NCBI GenBank assembly: GCA_018873225.1
Contig: JAEILZ010000006.1
Location: 2,604,001 to 2,668,000 of the forward strand
Direction of reading: 5' to 3'
Source of the DNA: [Phialemoniopsis] sp. UDSM-2020
Taxonomy: Eukaryota > Ascomycota > Sordariomycetes > Thyridiales > Thyridiaceae
Length of the DNA stretch: 64,000 bases
Below are positions 20,596-31,676 of the stretch, piece by piece. Numbering within the stretch: the stretch's first letter is position 1; each line of letters opens with the position of its first letter. Position numbers and translations under genes: made by a program. The notes under the pieces are model-generated. The model had not been told where the DNA came from. It saw only the letters and a list, made by a program, of their open reading frames with translations, and did not search any database.

Positions 20596-21492
20596 TTACA
20601 TGTAATATTCCGTCTCATGGTCTGCCTCAAAATCATCGTCATCGGAGTTTGCTATCAGTTCTTCCCAACGCCCATCATCGTCTTCACCGAAATAGTCGAA
20701 TGTGTCTGTGTATGATTGTCCCCAGCCGAGTGCGCCATCCAGGACAGATGGCTCCCTTGTACAAGTGCCATTGACGTGTCTGTCCACCTCAATCGTTGCT
20801 TCGGCGGTGTTGTCCAGGAGCTCAATCATGTCTTGCTCTTCAGTAGGATCAATCGCAAAGTAGTCGTCATTTATCTGCAGTGGATTGCTGTAAACAGCAA
20901 GGTCGAACCTGTTGGTCTCGAAGGTGTAATGGTACGCAGTATCTTGCCTCACATTGAGACCATTTTTCGGTGCAATCATGTCGCCTGGAAAGGGGTATGT
21001 ACCCGTGGTCGATGTCTCCGTTTGATTCACGACACCTTGGGCACCTACTTTGTCCACGTGAATGATAGGTTGAAAGCCGGAACTGGTGGTAGTTACTGCA
21101 CTACTTTCTGGACACCCAAGGTCACTCCCGCAACAGACCATCGAGGAAGACGATTGGAGTTTCTCCTCACACATGTCGAAGATATGCGACCATTCAGCCT
21201 CATCGATGTCAGTCGGTTGTTGATGGCCAGGAACCTGCGGCAGGAGCCAGTCAATGGCAGTGGGTGCAGATGATGATGCTTGGAAGGGCATGGTACTATC
21301 GTCCAACTCTAGCATCGTAGAGAAGCTGGATGATTGTTGACTGCTGACCAGGGGACCTTCGTCGTTGTTGAATCGCCTTCGCTTGCGGAGACCAAGGCCA
21401 TCATCGCCTGTTGTGCCTGATCGCTTTTGAGAGGAATGAGGAGCAGAGCCAGGTGTTTCTTTGGGTGCAGAGCAGTCCCATCCTCTAGACAT
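20596..21492 (-). CDS. Hypothetical acidic, Ser-rich protein with a nuclear localisation-like motif
   Basis: A single open frame encodes 298 aa. I do not recognise a family. Visible features: a basic cluster LRKRRRF at residues 35-41 that resembles a monopartite nuclear localisation signal, Ser/Gln-rich tracts around residues 50-60 and 114-118, and a strongly acidic C-terminus (GEDDDGRWEELIANSDDDDF, about residues 269-288). There is no signal peptide or membrane segment. The ATG at 21492 is the first in frame. Low complexity, a basic patch and an acidic tail would fit a rapidly evolving nuclear or transcription-related protein, but that is speculation. It is divergent from LSB5. It could still be an unexpressed open frame. 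Confidence 0.55.
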   Translation of the reverse strand: MSRGWDCSAPKETPGSAPHSSQKRSGTTGDDGLGLRKRRRFNNDEGPLVSSQQSSSFSTMLELDDSTMPFQASSSAPTAIDWLLPQVPGHQQPTDIDEAEWSHIFDMCEEKLQSSSSMVCCGSDLGCPESSAVTTTSSGFQPIIHVDKVGAQGVVNQTETSTTGTYPFPGDMIAPKNGLNVRQDTAYHYTFETNRFDLAVYSNPLQINDDYFAIDPTEEQDMIELLDNTAEATIEVDRHVNGTCTREPSVLDGALGWGQSYTDTFDYFGEDDDGRWEELIANSDDDDFEADHETEYYM

Positions 21493-22454
21493 TTCGAAGC
21501 ATTCAAAGCAAAGGAGATACTCAGGGTCAGTGGAAAGCGTGCTGTGTTAATTTACGAAATGAAGTTTTTGAAGGTACGAAACGATCAGGAATACGCGCTC
21601 AGAGTGGAAAGGAGACTTTGACATGGAGAAAGGAACTTATTGCAAGCCCCCGGCATGGCAATGGTCTCGTCGCCGATTTCTAAATCGGAAAGGTGGCAGG
21701 CTGCCTGAGTGACGAGATGTTCTTTCCTCAGTACTCGTTTTATGGCCATGCTGGAGAAGTTGCGGGCAACCCCCGATCTCAGAAAGGACCACCTGTTGCA
21801 CCTACCAAACCAAGCCCGACATGGATCCTCGCGTAAGGTAGGCAGAACTTGAGAAGAAGCGGATGAGGTCCCAAGTAATCATCATCTACCTCACTTTACC
21901 TAGCAGGTACGTACTACATTACCAAACATGATTCCAGGTACGCAGGTAATGAGTTGATGCTTCGTATCTGTCCTAGTTACTAGGCAGTACTACCTTGATA
22001 AGTCAGTCATTGACATGCCGGTTCTTGTTACTTTCTCTTTTCGTGAATCAGGGGCAAGCAGCGGATGGAGAGATATCGTGGCCGGGAATGAGGCACGGAT
22101 ACATGCATAATCTCCAATCTTATCGCGGCGCAGCGATAGGCATGTGACGCGGGCCAAGACCAGCACCCCACGTTGCCTGTGATGTGACTAGCCCCTCTAC
22201 CACAAGCCGCCCGGCATCGTCTCCGACATGGGTGGCTGGACACCACTCTCAAACGCGCGACTCAAGCAAACAGCCCGGTAAAAGCTCAGAACTTCCCCGG
22301 AAACGAGTATATCTCGAAGTCGTTCATACGCTGCCGAATCTGAAGTGGCCAGATTTGGCCTTTTGCGGACGCCTCATCCACACCATCAACCAGAACCGCA
22401 TCCGGCGCATAGGTCAAGTGACCCACTCGTGACTACACACATCTGCCGGCCACG
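21493..22454. promoter_or_regulatory. Divergent intergenic region, hypothetical gene / LSB5
   Basis: This 962-bp region contains short GGTAC/CAGGTA-type repeats around 21890-21990 and no convincing gene. An 82-codon open frame at 22184-22432 lies just upstream of LSB5 and is most likely leader sequence. Confidence 0.5.
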
Positions 22455-24008
22455 ATGTTCTCTCAGGTGAGGATTCTTCTGTTGCGAAAGATGAAGCAGA
22501 GCTTTTCGTGAAGCCTACTTCCAACGGATTCATATTCATTCGAAGCTGCGGCAAACCTCAACTACATGGCTAACATTGCTATTCTCGGCATAGAAAAAGC
22601 CATACTCGGCGGTCACTGTGACCATTGAGCGGCTCACAGGCGAAGCTTACGAGGAAGATGATCTTAGTGGGATCCCCGACCTTGTCGAGGTGATAAAGCT
22701 CCAGGATGCCGCAGGAGCCACCGAAGCTGCCCGGGCCATCCGGAAGAAGCTCAAGTATGGCAGCGTTCATCGCCAACTGCGTGCCCTGACGCTGCTCGAC
22801 GGCCTCATCCAGAATGCCGGTCCTCGCTTCCAGCGTACCTTCGCTGACGAGACCTTGTTGGAGAGGTTGCGGGTTTGTGGCACTTCAGATCTCTCGGATC
22901 CAGACGTTCGAAAGAAGTGTTCAGAGCTCTTCCGGAGCTGGGCGTCTGATTACAAGAACACACCGGGCCTGGAGAGGATTGCCAAGCTTTACAAGGTTTG
23001 TGAATGCCGCTTTAAACATAGGACGCATCATGTATCTGATCATTGCAGGAACTCCCTCGTCGGAAACAAGTCGTCACACAAGAGAGATCCAAGGTTATCC
23101 GAGAGACAGAGAACCCTTTCGGAGAAGAGGAGGAAGAAGCGGCCAGAGCTATGTCAGGCCCTTCTTCCTCCAGAATGTCACCGCCATCCACGCAAACTAC
23201 CGGCCGTATCGAGTCATTCAGTTACCTGGGATCGTCCAAGGACAAGAAGAAGAAGGACAAGGACAAGAAAGGGAAGAAGGGCAAGCCGTTCGATCTTGAG
23301 GAGGAGAAGGAAGCAATGAAATCGACTGTCGCAGATGCTTCCATGGCAGCGACAGATCTAGTGAATGCGCTCCAGAGCATCAACCGTGAACAAGAACGGA
23401 TTTCTGAGAACCAGCTTGTCCTTAACCGATTCGAGGCTTGCAAGCAGCTCAGGAGGCGAGTCTTGCGCTATGTAAGTCTTCGACAATGGCAACATGTTGA
23501 GTCCTTTCTGACTAGTTGTAGATCTATCACGTCGAGTCCGAGCAGTGGCTTGGAGGTCTTTTGCACGCCAACGACGAGCTTGTCACCGCTCTCATGACTT
23601 TTGAGCAGCTCGATCGGTCCATCGATGCTGACTCTGATTCGGATGATGACCTTGCTGAGCAAGCTCACCTTTATCGAAGTAAGTCTTGTCTATTATACAA
23701 GATCAATTTGTAAAACTAACATAGAAACAGTGATCACGGAGAAGGCCAAAGAAGCAGCATCGCCAACCAACCCTGTTCCAGAAGTGGGTGGTCTCAGCAT
23801 TGAGCCCAGCCCTCCACTGCCAACCAGACCCAACGCACCCCCTCGGCCCGTGGGCGCAAAGCCAACCACGTCAAGATCACCACCGCCACGTCCCCAGCAA
23901 GACGACTCGGATGCGGATAGCTATGAAGATGAAGACGAAAATGACCCATTCGCGGACCGGAATGCAGTCGTCACTCCCAAAGTGGAACGCGGAGAACCTC
24001 GATGGTAG
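22455..24008 (+). CDS. LSB5: LSB5-like VHS/GAT domain protein (endocytosis, actin)
   Basis: Five exons (22455-22466, 22594-22995, 23049-23471, 23522-23678, 23731-24008) join to 423 aa. The first exon is only 12 nt and encodes MFSQ. Residues about 5-140 form a VHS domain (AARAIRKKLKYGSVHRQLRA, LTLLDGLIQNAG). A Lys-rich linker (KDKKKKDKDKKGKKGK) follows, then a GAT-like helical region (LVNALQSINREQERISENQ). A proline-rich segment (PPLPTRPNAPPRP) could bind SH3 domains, and the tail is acidic. Yeast Lsb5 binds the actin regulator Las17, Arf3 and ubiquitin at the endocytic site. All splice junctions keep frame. The nearby YSC84 gene encodes another actin-patch protein that in yeast also contacts Las17. 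An alternative within the family would be another VHS adaptor such as Vps27 or GGA, but the FYVE and GAE domains are absent. Confidence 0.88.
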
Positions 24009-24304
24009 AGGGAATCTGTGATATCTTTTTGGGCTTTGTTGCGTATTTTTGAAAGCTGTTTTGGTATTGATTGTAGCCAAGCGTAGCTGAACGTGTTCTC
24101 GATATTAGTTCTTTCATTCATACCTCTTAGCGAATTCAGATGGACTACCATGATATGAGTAAAGGTGCGGATCAAACCGAAGAGGAATGACATGTAGTGT
24201 TTCGTTTCGGCCCGGAGATATTGTATTGTATCACTCTTTACACTCGTGAAAGAAAGCCGGGATTCAATGCGCGCTTCAATTCAAACTACAGTATTGCCAT
24301 ACAA

Positions 24305-24996
24305 TCAAACCTTGCTGTCTTCCTTTGGCGGTTGCACGGGTTTGTCTTCTGGGGAGAAATTGAGAGAGACACTGTTGACACAGTGTCGCTCATCGGTGGG
24401 CGTGGGGAAGCCTTCGCCCTTGAAGACATGACCCAGATGGCCGCCACAGTTGGAGCAGACGATCTCGGTCCTCGTCATACCCCAAGCCCGGTCCTCGTGC
24501 CGCGTGATAGCGCCGGGGATGCCGTCAAAATAAGCCGGCCACCCACATCCGGAAGAGAACTTGTGAGAGGCCTTGTAGAGCGGCGCGTCGCAGCCGGCGC
24601 AAGTGTAAATGCCGGTGTCTGGGTAGTGCTTATCGTACTTGCCGGTGCCCGGCCTCTCTGTGCCCTTTTCTCGCAAGATGCGGAATTGCTCTAATGTTCC
24701 TGATGGTTAGAATGCGTGTCGCCACATGAAGCTCGAGAAAGCGACTTACCGGGCGATAGAACAGCTCTCCAGTCATCTTCCGTCCTCTTGTCCGGATAAG
24801 ACATGTCGTTCTTGTGAGCAGGGGTTGAGCTGAAAAGGCTGCCAATGAGTGGAATCGAGGACATGGATCTTAGTACGGTTCGTTGTTGCGCCGAGTGCAG
24901 CAGAGGTTGTTGGTGATGAGTGGCTGCCCGGACACGGGTGAGGTAAGATAGCGTATGAAAAGCACGGAAAACGGATGTGAGCTGAGCGAAGCGCAT
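24305..24996 (-). CDS. MXR2: Peptide-methionine (R)-S-oxide reductase (MsrB)
   Basis: Two exons (24750-24996, 24305-24690; intron 24691-24749) give 210 aa. The MsrB fold spans about residues 70-195 with zinc-binding CxxC pairs in YTCAGC (C113, C116) and VCSNCGGHLGHVF, and the catalytic cysteine C186 in RHCVNS. MsrB reduces methionine-R-sulfoxide in proteins using thioredoxin. The first about 45 residues are basic, hydroxylated and without acidic residues (MRFAQLTSVFRAFHTLSYL), typical of a mitochondrial presequence. In-frame methionines at 45 and 65 could start shorter cytosolic forms. A CATAAATA box on the minus strand at 25061-25068 lies about 65 bp upstream. The gene is convergent with LSB5. 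Confidence 0.93.
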
Positions 24997-25691
24997 CAGG
25001 GTCGGTTTGCGGTGCGGTATGGGAGTTGAGAATAGGTTGTGTAAAGGGCGAGGACTTGACTATTTATGCAGTTCGGAGCAGTGTCGTTTCAATGAGGTTT
25101 GACAAATACCTTCAGGTTCCGCGGTAAAAAGAGGGCATAGCCATCAACTGCCTTCAATCAACTATAATTCAAATACCTTAGCTCAGCTCTCATTACAGCT
25201 GCATTTTGGGGGCGACCAGAAAACGGGCGCTAACAAGAAGCCATAGGCGTCATGATGTGATTACTCTATCATTCACAATGCCACATGCGTCAGGAAGAGG
25301 GGCGAAGTCCAGTACTACTAGGCTTGCCCATGAATAGTGGTCAGAACAGCTGGCAGAGAACGAGTGGGCAGTTGGCAATCGCATTGGTGAGACCCGGCGC
25401 CCGCAATTAGTGCCACTTGACTGGAGCTCTGGTCCCTCCTTTATCGGTCGGTACCTAACCGCCAATCCAGCACGTCTGGCTTGCTGGCTTTCTTGAATCT
25501 TCGAATCTCTGACTTCAGGCAGTCGAATTTCTAAACCCGTCTGCACGCCTCTCCTCACGCGACCCCCCCTAACTTGACTTTGCGCCGCCTGCCACATATA
25601 CTCCTCCTCTCAAACATCATTGCTCGAGCCATTGCGCTATCCCAACACTTTATAACCCGACAAAGCGGTCCCAGCGGACGCTGCCCGAAAC
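24997..25691. promoter_or_regulatory. Divergent promoter region MsrB / ArfGAP
   Basis: This 695-bp stretch separates two divergent starts and includes the TATA-like box at 25061-25068 for the minus gene. No gene is seen inside. Confidence 0.55.
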
Positions 25692-27474
25692 ATGTCCAGG
25701 AGACCGCCAAACCCAGCTGCCGAGCGCGCGGCGCAAAACCAGCAGACGATCAAGAGCCTGCTCAAGTTGGAGGCTAATAAAGTCTGTGCCGACTGCAAGA
25801 GGAACAAACGTGAGTGTTTGTTCGACCCCTAATACTGCCTCGAGGCATACCGCCATTCCTCTATATTGACAAGCCACGACAGATCCACGATGGGCCAGTT
25901 GGAACCTTGGAGTCTTCATCTGTATCCGGTGTTCAGGTATCCACCGTGGCATGGGAACGCACATCAGCAGAGTCAAGTCGGTCGACCTCGACTCATGGAC
26001 CGACGAACAACTACAGAGCATCCTGAGCTGGGGCAACGCGCGCGCCAACAAATACTGGGAGGCAAAGCTGGCGCAGGGCCATGTTCCCTCTGAGGCCAAG
26101 ATCGAGAATTTCATTCGCACAAAGTATGAGCTCAAGCGATGGACTATGGATGGCCCAATTCCAGATCCTGCTACTCTGGACGCTGAGGGCGACGACGATG
26201 TCCCGCTTAGCATCGTCAAGGAGAAGCAGAATATCGAGCGGAAGGAGTCTATCAGGAAGCAGTCAGTAGGCAGATCGGCAGCGCCTCCGCAGGCTGACCT
26301 GATCGGAGGTATTGGAGGCGACCCTGTTCCTCATCGCGCCAGCACCGCTGGACCGCCTGCAACAAGCAAAGTGCCCCCCAAGGCTGAGCCGGCACCACCT
26401 AAGGCTACAAGCACCAAGGATTCGCTCCTCGGTCTCGACTTTTTGGGCTCTGAGACCACGGCGCCTCCCCGTCCGGCCAGCACAACCGGGACTGCTGGCT
26501 CAGGAGGTCAGTCGCGGCCAGACCTGAAGCAGTCGATCCTGTCGCTTTACGCTACCGCACCTCGGCCTCAAGCTCCGCAGCAGCAAAGCTCTCATGCGCC
26601 CTCTGGCTCTTTCGGCGGCATGCAGTCTCCCGGGGCCCCTCAGCCACCGAGCGCAGGCCTCAACGATGCATTTAGCAGTCTGAGTTTCTCGAGTTCAACG
26701 GGTCCCAAGAGCCCTCAGAACTCGGCCTTCGCCGGCCTGGGTAACTTCTCGAGCAACCGCCCAGCCCCGCAGTCTAATAATTCCGCCTTCTCCAACCTGA
26801 GTGGTGGCAGCTTCTTTGACTCTAAGCCATCCGCTGCGGCAGCCCCGCAACAGGCGAAACCAACGTCTCCGTCTCCAAACTACAGTGCATTCTCGTCTCC
26901 TACTCTATCCGCTGCGCCGCCCAAGCCCGCTGCTGCACCGGCCCCTGCCTCTGCGGCTCTTGGGGACCTGTTCGACTTCTCTTCACCGGCGCAACCTGCC
27001 GCGGCGCCTGCGCCTACGATGTCCAGCAACCCCCCGCCATCGGCCGCTGCAACATCAGTTTTCAACCTCTCTGCTAGCCAGGCCAAGTCACCGCCAGTGA
27101 CATCGCCTGCCACCCAGTCGGCGAACCCCATGGCTTCCCTAGGCCAGTCTTCGGCAGCTTGGGGTGGTTCCGATGTTTGGGGCGGCAATGCATGGAGTAC
27201 CCCTGACACAACGAGCGCCGCTCCAATGAAGAGCCCAGAGGCGACGAAGACCACGACTAGCAGTAACTTTGACTGGGGTAGCAGCTCGGGTAACTCATTC
27301 GCCAACCAGAGCGTCGTACCCGGCGCATCTGGAGGTCTGACTACCGCGCCTAAAGTGACTGCGGATGAGGAATTCGGTGGATGGACGAGCAGTACTGGCG
27401 GCGGCGGTAGCAGCAAGCCCGCGGCCGGGTTCGGTGGTAACAACGAGGACCTATTTGGCAACGTATGGCAATAA
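25692..27474 (+). CDS. AGE2: ArfGAP (AGE2-like) for Golgi/endosome traffic
   Basis: Two exons (25692-25809, 25883-27474) give 569 aa. The intron splits the ArfGAP zinc finger, and joining restores CADC-x16-CIRC followed by the conserved SGIHRGMGTHISRVKSVDLD with the catalytic arginine in IHR. This domain (about residues 20-135) speeds GTP hydrolysis on Arf GTPases and so controls coat cycling. The rest is low complexity, rich in Ser, Pro, Ala and Gln, with DLF-type motifs (GDLFDF and C-terminal EDLFGNVWQ) of the kind that bind clathrin and adaptors. Length and layout match AGE2/SMAP-type proteins more than Gcs1 or Glo3. Neighbours LSB5, SFT1 and YSC84 also act in membrane traffic. Confidence 0.9.
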
Positions 27475-27768
27475 AGAGAAAGATGATGACCGGGTTGTCG
27501 GCGGGTTGGTTTGCGCGGATATCAAAAGCATGGTGCATTACCACGCGAACTCTATAGACGACTTCATAGCGAATTTGACTGATGCCGATGAGTTTCTCAT
27601 GCGAATGACTCCCCCCTCTCGCTGACACAATAATTTTGAAATAAGTTCCATTCGACTAGCCTGAACGCCGCTTGCTATGCTGAAAATAGGGGTATTTTGT
27701 TACTTTGTATCCTTGATGCACCCAAGGTATCTTTGCCTCAACCTTCCATCTCTGTACACCGGCGCAGT

Positions 27769-28154
27769 CTAAAAGAACAACCTCCACACATAATACAAAA
27801 CTAAGAAAATGGCAATCAAGATACCGGACAGCTTCAACACGGCGACTTTGTTCCCTGACGCTGCCATTCGTGTGAGCCGGCCGGCCGAGCCCTTGATCTG
27901 CGTACCCATGGAGGAGAATGTGTCGTTCTAACCCGGACAAAGCATCAGTTAGTACTTCCAATTCCGATCACCTCAGAGCAAGAATTGCCATCTGCGACAA
28001 TGGGAGGGTATGCCCGTACCGTTGAGTCGATGACATCTTGCGCGCGCGCATTATCGTAGATGTCGATGGTGACGCCGCGCAGGGCTGACACCTTGGCGGA
28101 CAGCTCGTCGAGACGGGCGTTGTTCTGCCTCTCGCGTTCGTAGGATTCAGACAT
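27769..28154 (-). CDS. SFT1: SFT1/BET1-like Golgi Qc-SNARE
   Basis: Two exons (28020-28154, 27769-27927; intron 27928-28019) encode 97 aa. A single SNARE helix (NNARLDELSAKVSALRGVTI onward, about residues 11-70) is followed by one C-terminal membrane anchor (about residues 76-97, LSGILIAIFLVLYYVWRLFF), so the protein is tail-anchored. Size, start (MSESYERERQNNARLDEL) and the SAGRLTRMAASGN segment before the anchor fit yeast Sft1, which works with Sed5 in intra-Golgi retrograde fusion, better than Bet1. The splice joins VIDST to NDTFSS in frame. The donor is gtacgg, slightly off consensus. It is convergent with the ArfGAP gene. Confidence 0.88.
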
Positions 28155-29163
28155 GTTGAGTGGGGTTCTGGAGGGTATGTAGGATGCTTGAACGCGAATG
28201 CGATGGAGGGCGCAGGGTGAGAGGCGCAGTCCGACGACGACGGGTGCTGAGAATAGACGCCGTTTCAAGTGGAAACGGCCTCCGGATTATAGGATAAGTA
28301 GAGAGCGAGGACGGCCGTCTGGGAATTCGATGATGCGGCCGCCGGATGCTGAACAGTGAATGTATTAGGGCTATCGAGATCGTGGCGCTGCAGAGCGAAA
28401 GTCGAGAGTCTATGCGATGCGAGAATATGCGGAAGAAAGTCGTTGGATTAGGCGACGGGAGGCACGGATAGATAGATTTCAAAAAAAGGACCTCGTGATG
28501 CGTCGTCATGGTTGAAATAGAGCCAAAGGTGCTGGTGGCTGGAAGGCTAAAAGAGCACCGCCACGCATGAATCAGGGGGTTGCTTCCAGGCCTGCCGGTT
28601 GGACCTAAACTGTGACGAAATGCCTCCAAGGGCTTTGAGAACAGCGGGGTTCTGGTTGGGCGAGACGAGCGGGCTTCCCCGCAAATTGCTTGAAGACTGT
28701 CAGCGCTGGGCACCGCTGTGCCGTTCCATCTTACAGTTGATTTTTACTTTGCCAGGTAAGGTTATGTGGTGATCCTCATAGCCCAGCCTCGTGGCCACCG
28801 ACGCGCGGCAGCTTCTTTATTTTCTTGTGCCTTTCTGGTCAGCCCTCCCTTTTTCTGTTTTGTGCTGTGGTGTTCACAAGTGTGTTCAGGTTCTCGACCT
28901 TCTTGACCAGCTACCATCACTTTAGCTCGAATAAGCCAGTGCTGCTTGGCTCTCTACCTTCGCACGTTTTGGGAGGCGACGGCCGCCTAATAAGCTAGAT
29001 CTCCACCATTAAATCGGCGCAACCCCACATCTTGCGCAGCGAGCTTCGGATCGCAACCACATCATCCTCACAACTTTCCTCAAGTGCGCCAGCCAAGCAC
29101 GTTCTCCCTCTTGATACATCGTGCTGCTTTCTGTCGCTACAGAACACGAGAAATCCAGCAGCC
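28155..29163. promoter_or_regulatory. Divergent promoter region SFT1 / YSC84
   Basis: About 1 kb between divergent starts. A 188-codon open frame on the minus strand (28147-28713) overlaps the SFT1 start in another frame and looks like a chance frame in the SFT1 leader. No gene is called. Confidence 0.5.
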
Positions 29164-30608
29164 ATGGGTATCAACAATCCTCTCCCGTCGTCTATGGCGT
29201 GTAAGTACCTTGACGAGCTCTGCCCCCTGCCTGCTTGACTCCCGGCCTTCCCGCAATACATCTCGCAGGCAAGATTACTGACTTGAGCTCGACCACGACA
29301 GCGGAATGTAAGAAGTGCGGAAAGATTCTCACTTCATTCATCGATCCCCGACAGGCATTTGGTCCCGACAAAGTTATCCCGCCATCTGTTCTCGCCCAGG
29401 CCAAGGTAAATCGACCCCTCATCTGGCTTCTGGGCGCCGCCCCTCGTCTCGGTGCGCCTCTTGAAGCGCATATCCCTCCTACATTGGCTATAGGCTTCTG
29501 ATGTCCGCTCAGTTCGCTGACAATGCTCTTCTATATTAGGGTCTTGCCATTCTTACCGTTATCAAGGCCGGCTTTCTCGGCTCCGCGCGATTCGGAAGCG
29601 GTCTCGTCATCGCACGTCTGCCGGACGGCAGCTGGAGTGCCCCAAGTGCGATCGCCACTGGAGGCGCTGGGTTCGGAGGGCAGATCGGTTTCGAGCTCAC
29701 GGATTTCGTCTTTATTCTCAACGACGCGAACGCTGTCAAGACCTTCTCCCAAGCCGGCTCTCTAACACTCGGTGGAAACGTCTCCCTCGCAGCCGGTCCT
29801 GTCGGTCGCAACGCCGAGGCGGCCGGAGCCGCCAGTCTGAAGGGTGTGGCGGGTATCTTCAGTTACTCCAAGACCAAAGGTCTCTTTGCAGGTGTTTCGC
29901 TAGAAGGGTCGGCCATCATTGAGCGCAAGGACGCCAACGCGAAGCTGTACGGTCGACCGATCAGCGCCCGGGAGCTGTTGACCGGTGGCGAGCGCCCGCC
30001 TCCGCAGGCTGGACCTCTTCTCAACGTTCTCAACTCCAGAGCCTTCAGTGGCCAGCGCTCGGGGTCGGTGAGCGATAGCATGTACAACGACATCCCGGTC
30101 TACGACAACAACTACGATAACGTCGTTTGGGGCGAGAACCGTGGTAGTGCGTACGGCGAGGGTCAGAACAGGGGCGGCTACGGTAGTAACGAGGACTTTG
30201 GGGCGCCAAAACGGACCAGCACGTGGCAGGATGATGTCTACGATCAGCAGCCTCGGTTTGGCGGTGCTTCGCGGTCCAACACGTTCAACGACGCGTATGG
30301 CGACACCAAGAGCTCGGGCCCTGGACGTCCGGCGGCGCCAAAGCCGAACTTTGCCAGTAAGCAGGCGCTGCTCAAGAAGAATGAAGCAGTCGCCCTGTTC
30401 AACTTTGATGCGGACCAGCCAGGAGATCTTGGATTCAAGAAGGGCGATGTCATCACGGTACTGAAGAAGACCGATAGTGATAACGACTGGTGGTAAGTTG
30501 GAACAACACAGTGCATCGCAATCAGAAGCTGACTCGCTGCATAGGACCGGCATGAATGGAACGAAACATGGTATTTTCCCAAGCAACTACGTCAAGATGA
30601 AGGAATAA
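29164..30608 (+). CDS. YSC84: YSC84/LSB3-like SYLF and SH3 domain protein
   Basis: Four exons (29164-29200, 29269-29405, 29540-30492, 30545-30608) join to 396 aa. The N-terminal SYLF (DUF500) domain, about residues 15-220, shows ILTSFIDPRQAFGPDKVIPP, GFGGQIGFELTDFVFILND and SLTLGGNVSLAAGPVGRNAE. This domain binds phosphoinositides and, in yeast, actin filaments. A glycine/tyrosine-rich linker follows, and a C-terminal SH3 domain (about 340-396) has ALFNFDADQPGDLGFKKGD and IFPSNYVKM. The last intron splits the SH3 at the conserved WW, and joining restores it. Ysc84/Lsb3 work at cortical actin patches during endocytosis with Las17 and Sla1. All domains are complete. Confidence 0.94.
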
Positions 30609-30974
30609 ACGGGTATACATGTCCAACTTGAACGAGACATACATGCTGGATAGACTGGCAAGTGCGATTCCCAGGGGTCAGCATGGTGGGGGAGGGTTCA
30701 TCTGAAGCATGCAAAATTGTTTCTCAAAATGTGGTTGTCTTCCCATCAAGTCATGATCGATAAAGATGATGATATCATAGGTTTTTGCTCTTATTTTCTT
30801 TCTCGGACGGGGCTAGATATCAGCCTGGAGTTATTGGTTGATATAGGTTTCACCCTTTTTGCAATTCAATTATACTGAACAGTACCACGAGCATGACGGA
30901 GGCCATCTCCTCACACCGCGTAGCTTTCCCGTGATTATCGCTCAAGGTCTCCGACTTGCCTAAGCAGATGATTC
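30609..30974. other. Convergent 3' region YSC84 / DUF1349 gene
   Basis: This 366-bp stretch lies between convergent stops. No gene is seen. Confidence 0.5.
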
Positions 30975-31676
30975 TTAGACGCCCTTCCACACGACGCTCA
31001 ATTCCTGGAATGCGACCTCGAGGCTCTCGGTAGTGTTTTTGTCGGGCCTTGCAGCATAAGCCGCCACCGTCAGCGCCCAATCCTCCCCGTCGTCGGCAAA
31101 GACCCACGCGCACTCGCGCATCGGCAGCAGCTCCTCCTCGACGTTTTCCTTGGCGACGACCTGGTACACCCACAGCGAGGTACCGAGCTCGTCGGCCTCG
31201 CGCCGCGCCAGCAGCGTAATGGGTCCGTCATCCGGCCCTCCGGTCCCGGTCGCCGGAAGCGCCACGCTCCAGTCGGCCCAGGCGTCGCAGGTCACGGTGC
31301 TCAGGCGCGGCTCGTCCTGGTAGTACTCGATGCCCGTCTTGACCCACTTGGGCGGCGGCTTGCCGGAAGAGGAGCAGCTGCTGTTGCCGTCGTTGCGGTG
31401 CAGGGAGAGGGCCATGCCGGCCTGGTCGTAGCGGTGGGTCCAGGTGCCGGTGAAGGAGACGCGGGCGGTCCGGAAGGCGCTTAGGGGGTTGGTCTGGGCG
31501 TGGGATGTCGGTGCTGTGCGGGAAAGGGCAAGGTATGTTAGCGGAGGAAGATTGGGGTGTGCGTGGGAGGGGGATGATTTACCGTTGAAGACATCCGTGC
31601 TTGGTGGTTTGCGCCATATGTCGGTCCCGGGCTGGGCCGTGATGGTGAAGAGGGTTGTTAAGAGAGAGGGGAGCAT
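30975..31676 (-). CDS. DUF1349 (concanavalin A-like fold) protein
   Basis: Two exons (31583-31676, 30975-31513; intron 31514-31582) give 210 aa. The conserved DUF1349 pattern runs across the whole protein: FTITAQPGTDIWRKPPSTD, TGTWTHRYDQAGMAL, PKWVKTGIEYYQ, ADWSVA, LWVYQV, and PMRECAWVF with SLEVAFQELSVVW at the end. The family has a jelly-roll, lectin/glucanase-like fold and includes yeast Ypl088-region-independent 'regulation of enolase' type proteins; its biochemical role is not established. There is no convincing signal peptide, so a cytosolic location is likely. A TATATAA box on the minus strand at 31781-31787 lies about 105 bp upstream of the ATG. It is divergent from the GT61 gene. Confidence 0.8.
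   Translation of the reverse strand: MLPSLLTTLFTITAQPGTDIWRKPPSTDVFNGKSSPSHAHPNLPPLTYLALSRTAPTSHAQTNPLSAFRTARVSFTGTWTHRYDQAGMALSLHRNDGNSSCSSSGKPPPKWVKTGIEYYQDEPRLSTVTCDAWADWSVALPATGTGGPDDGPITLLARREADELGTSLWVYQVVAKENVEEELLPMRECAWVFADDGEDWALTVAAYAARPDKNTTESLEVAFQELSVVWKGV

Noticed and set aside
26880..27461. 193-codon minus-strand frame
   Set aside because: Reverse strand of the low-complexity Ser/Pro/Ala tail of the ArfGAP.
28147..28713. 188-codon minus-strand frame upstream of SFT1
   Set aside because: It overlaps the SFT1 start in another frame, is low complexity (Ser/Pro/Arg/His) and has no recognisable family; it is probably leader sequence.
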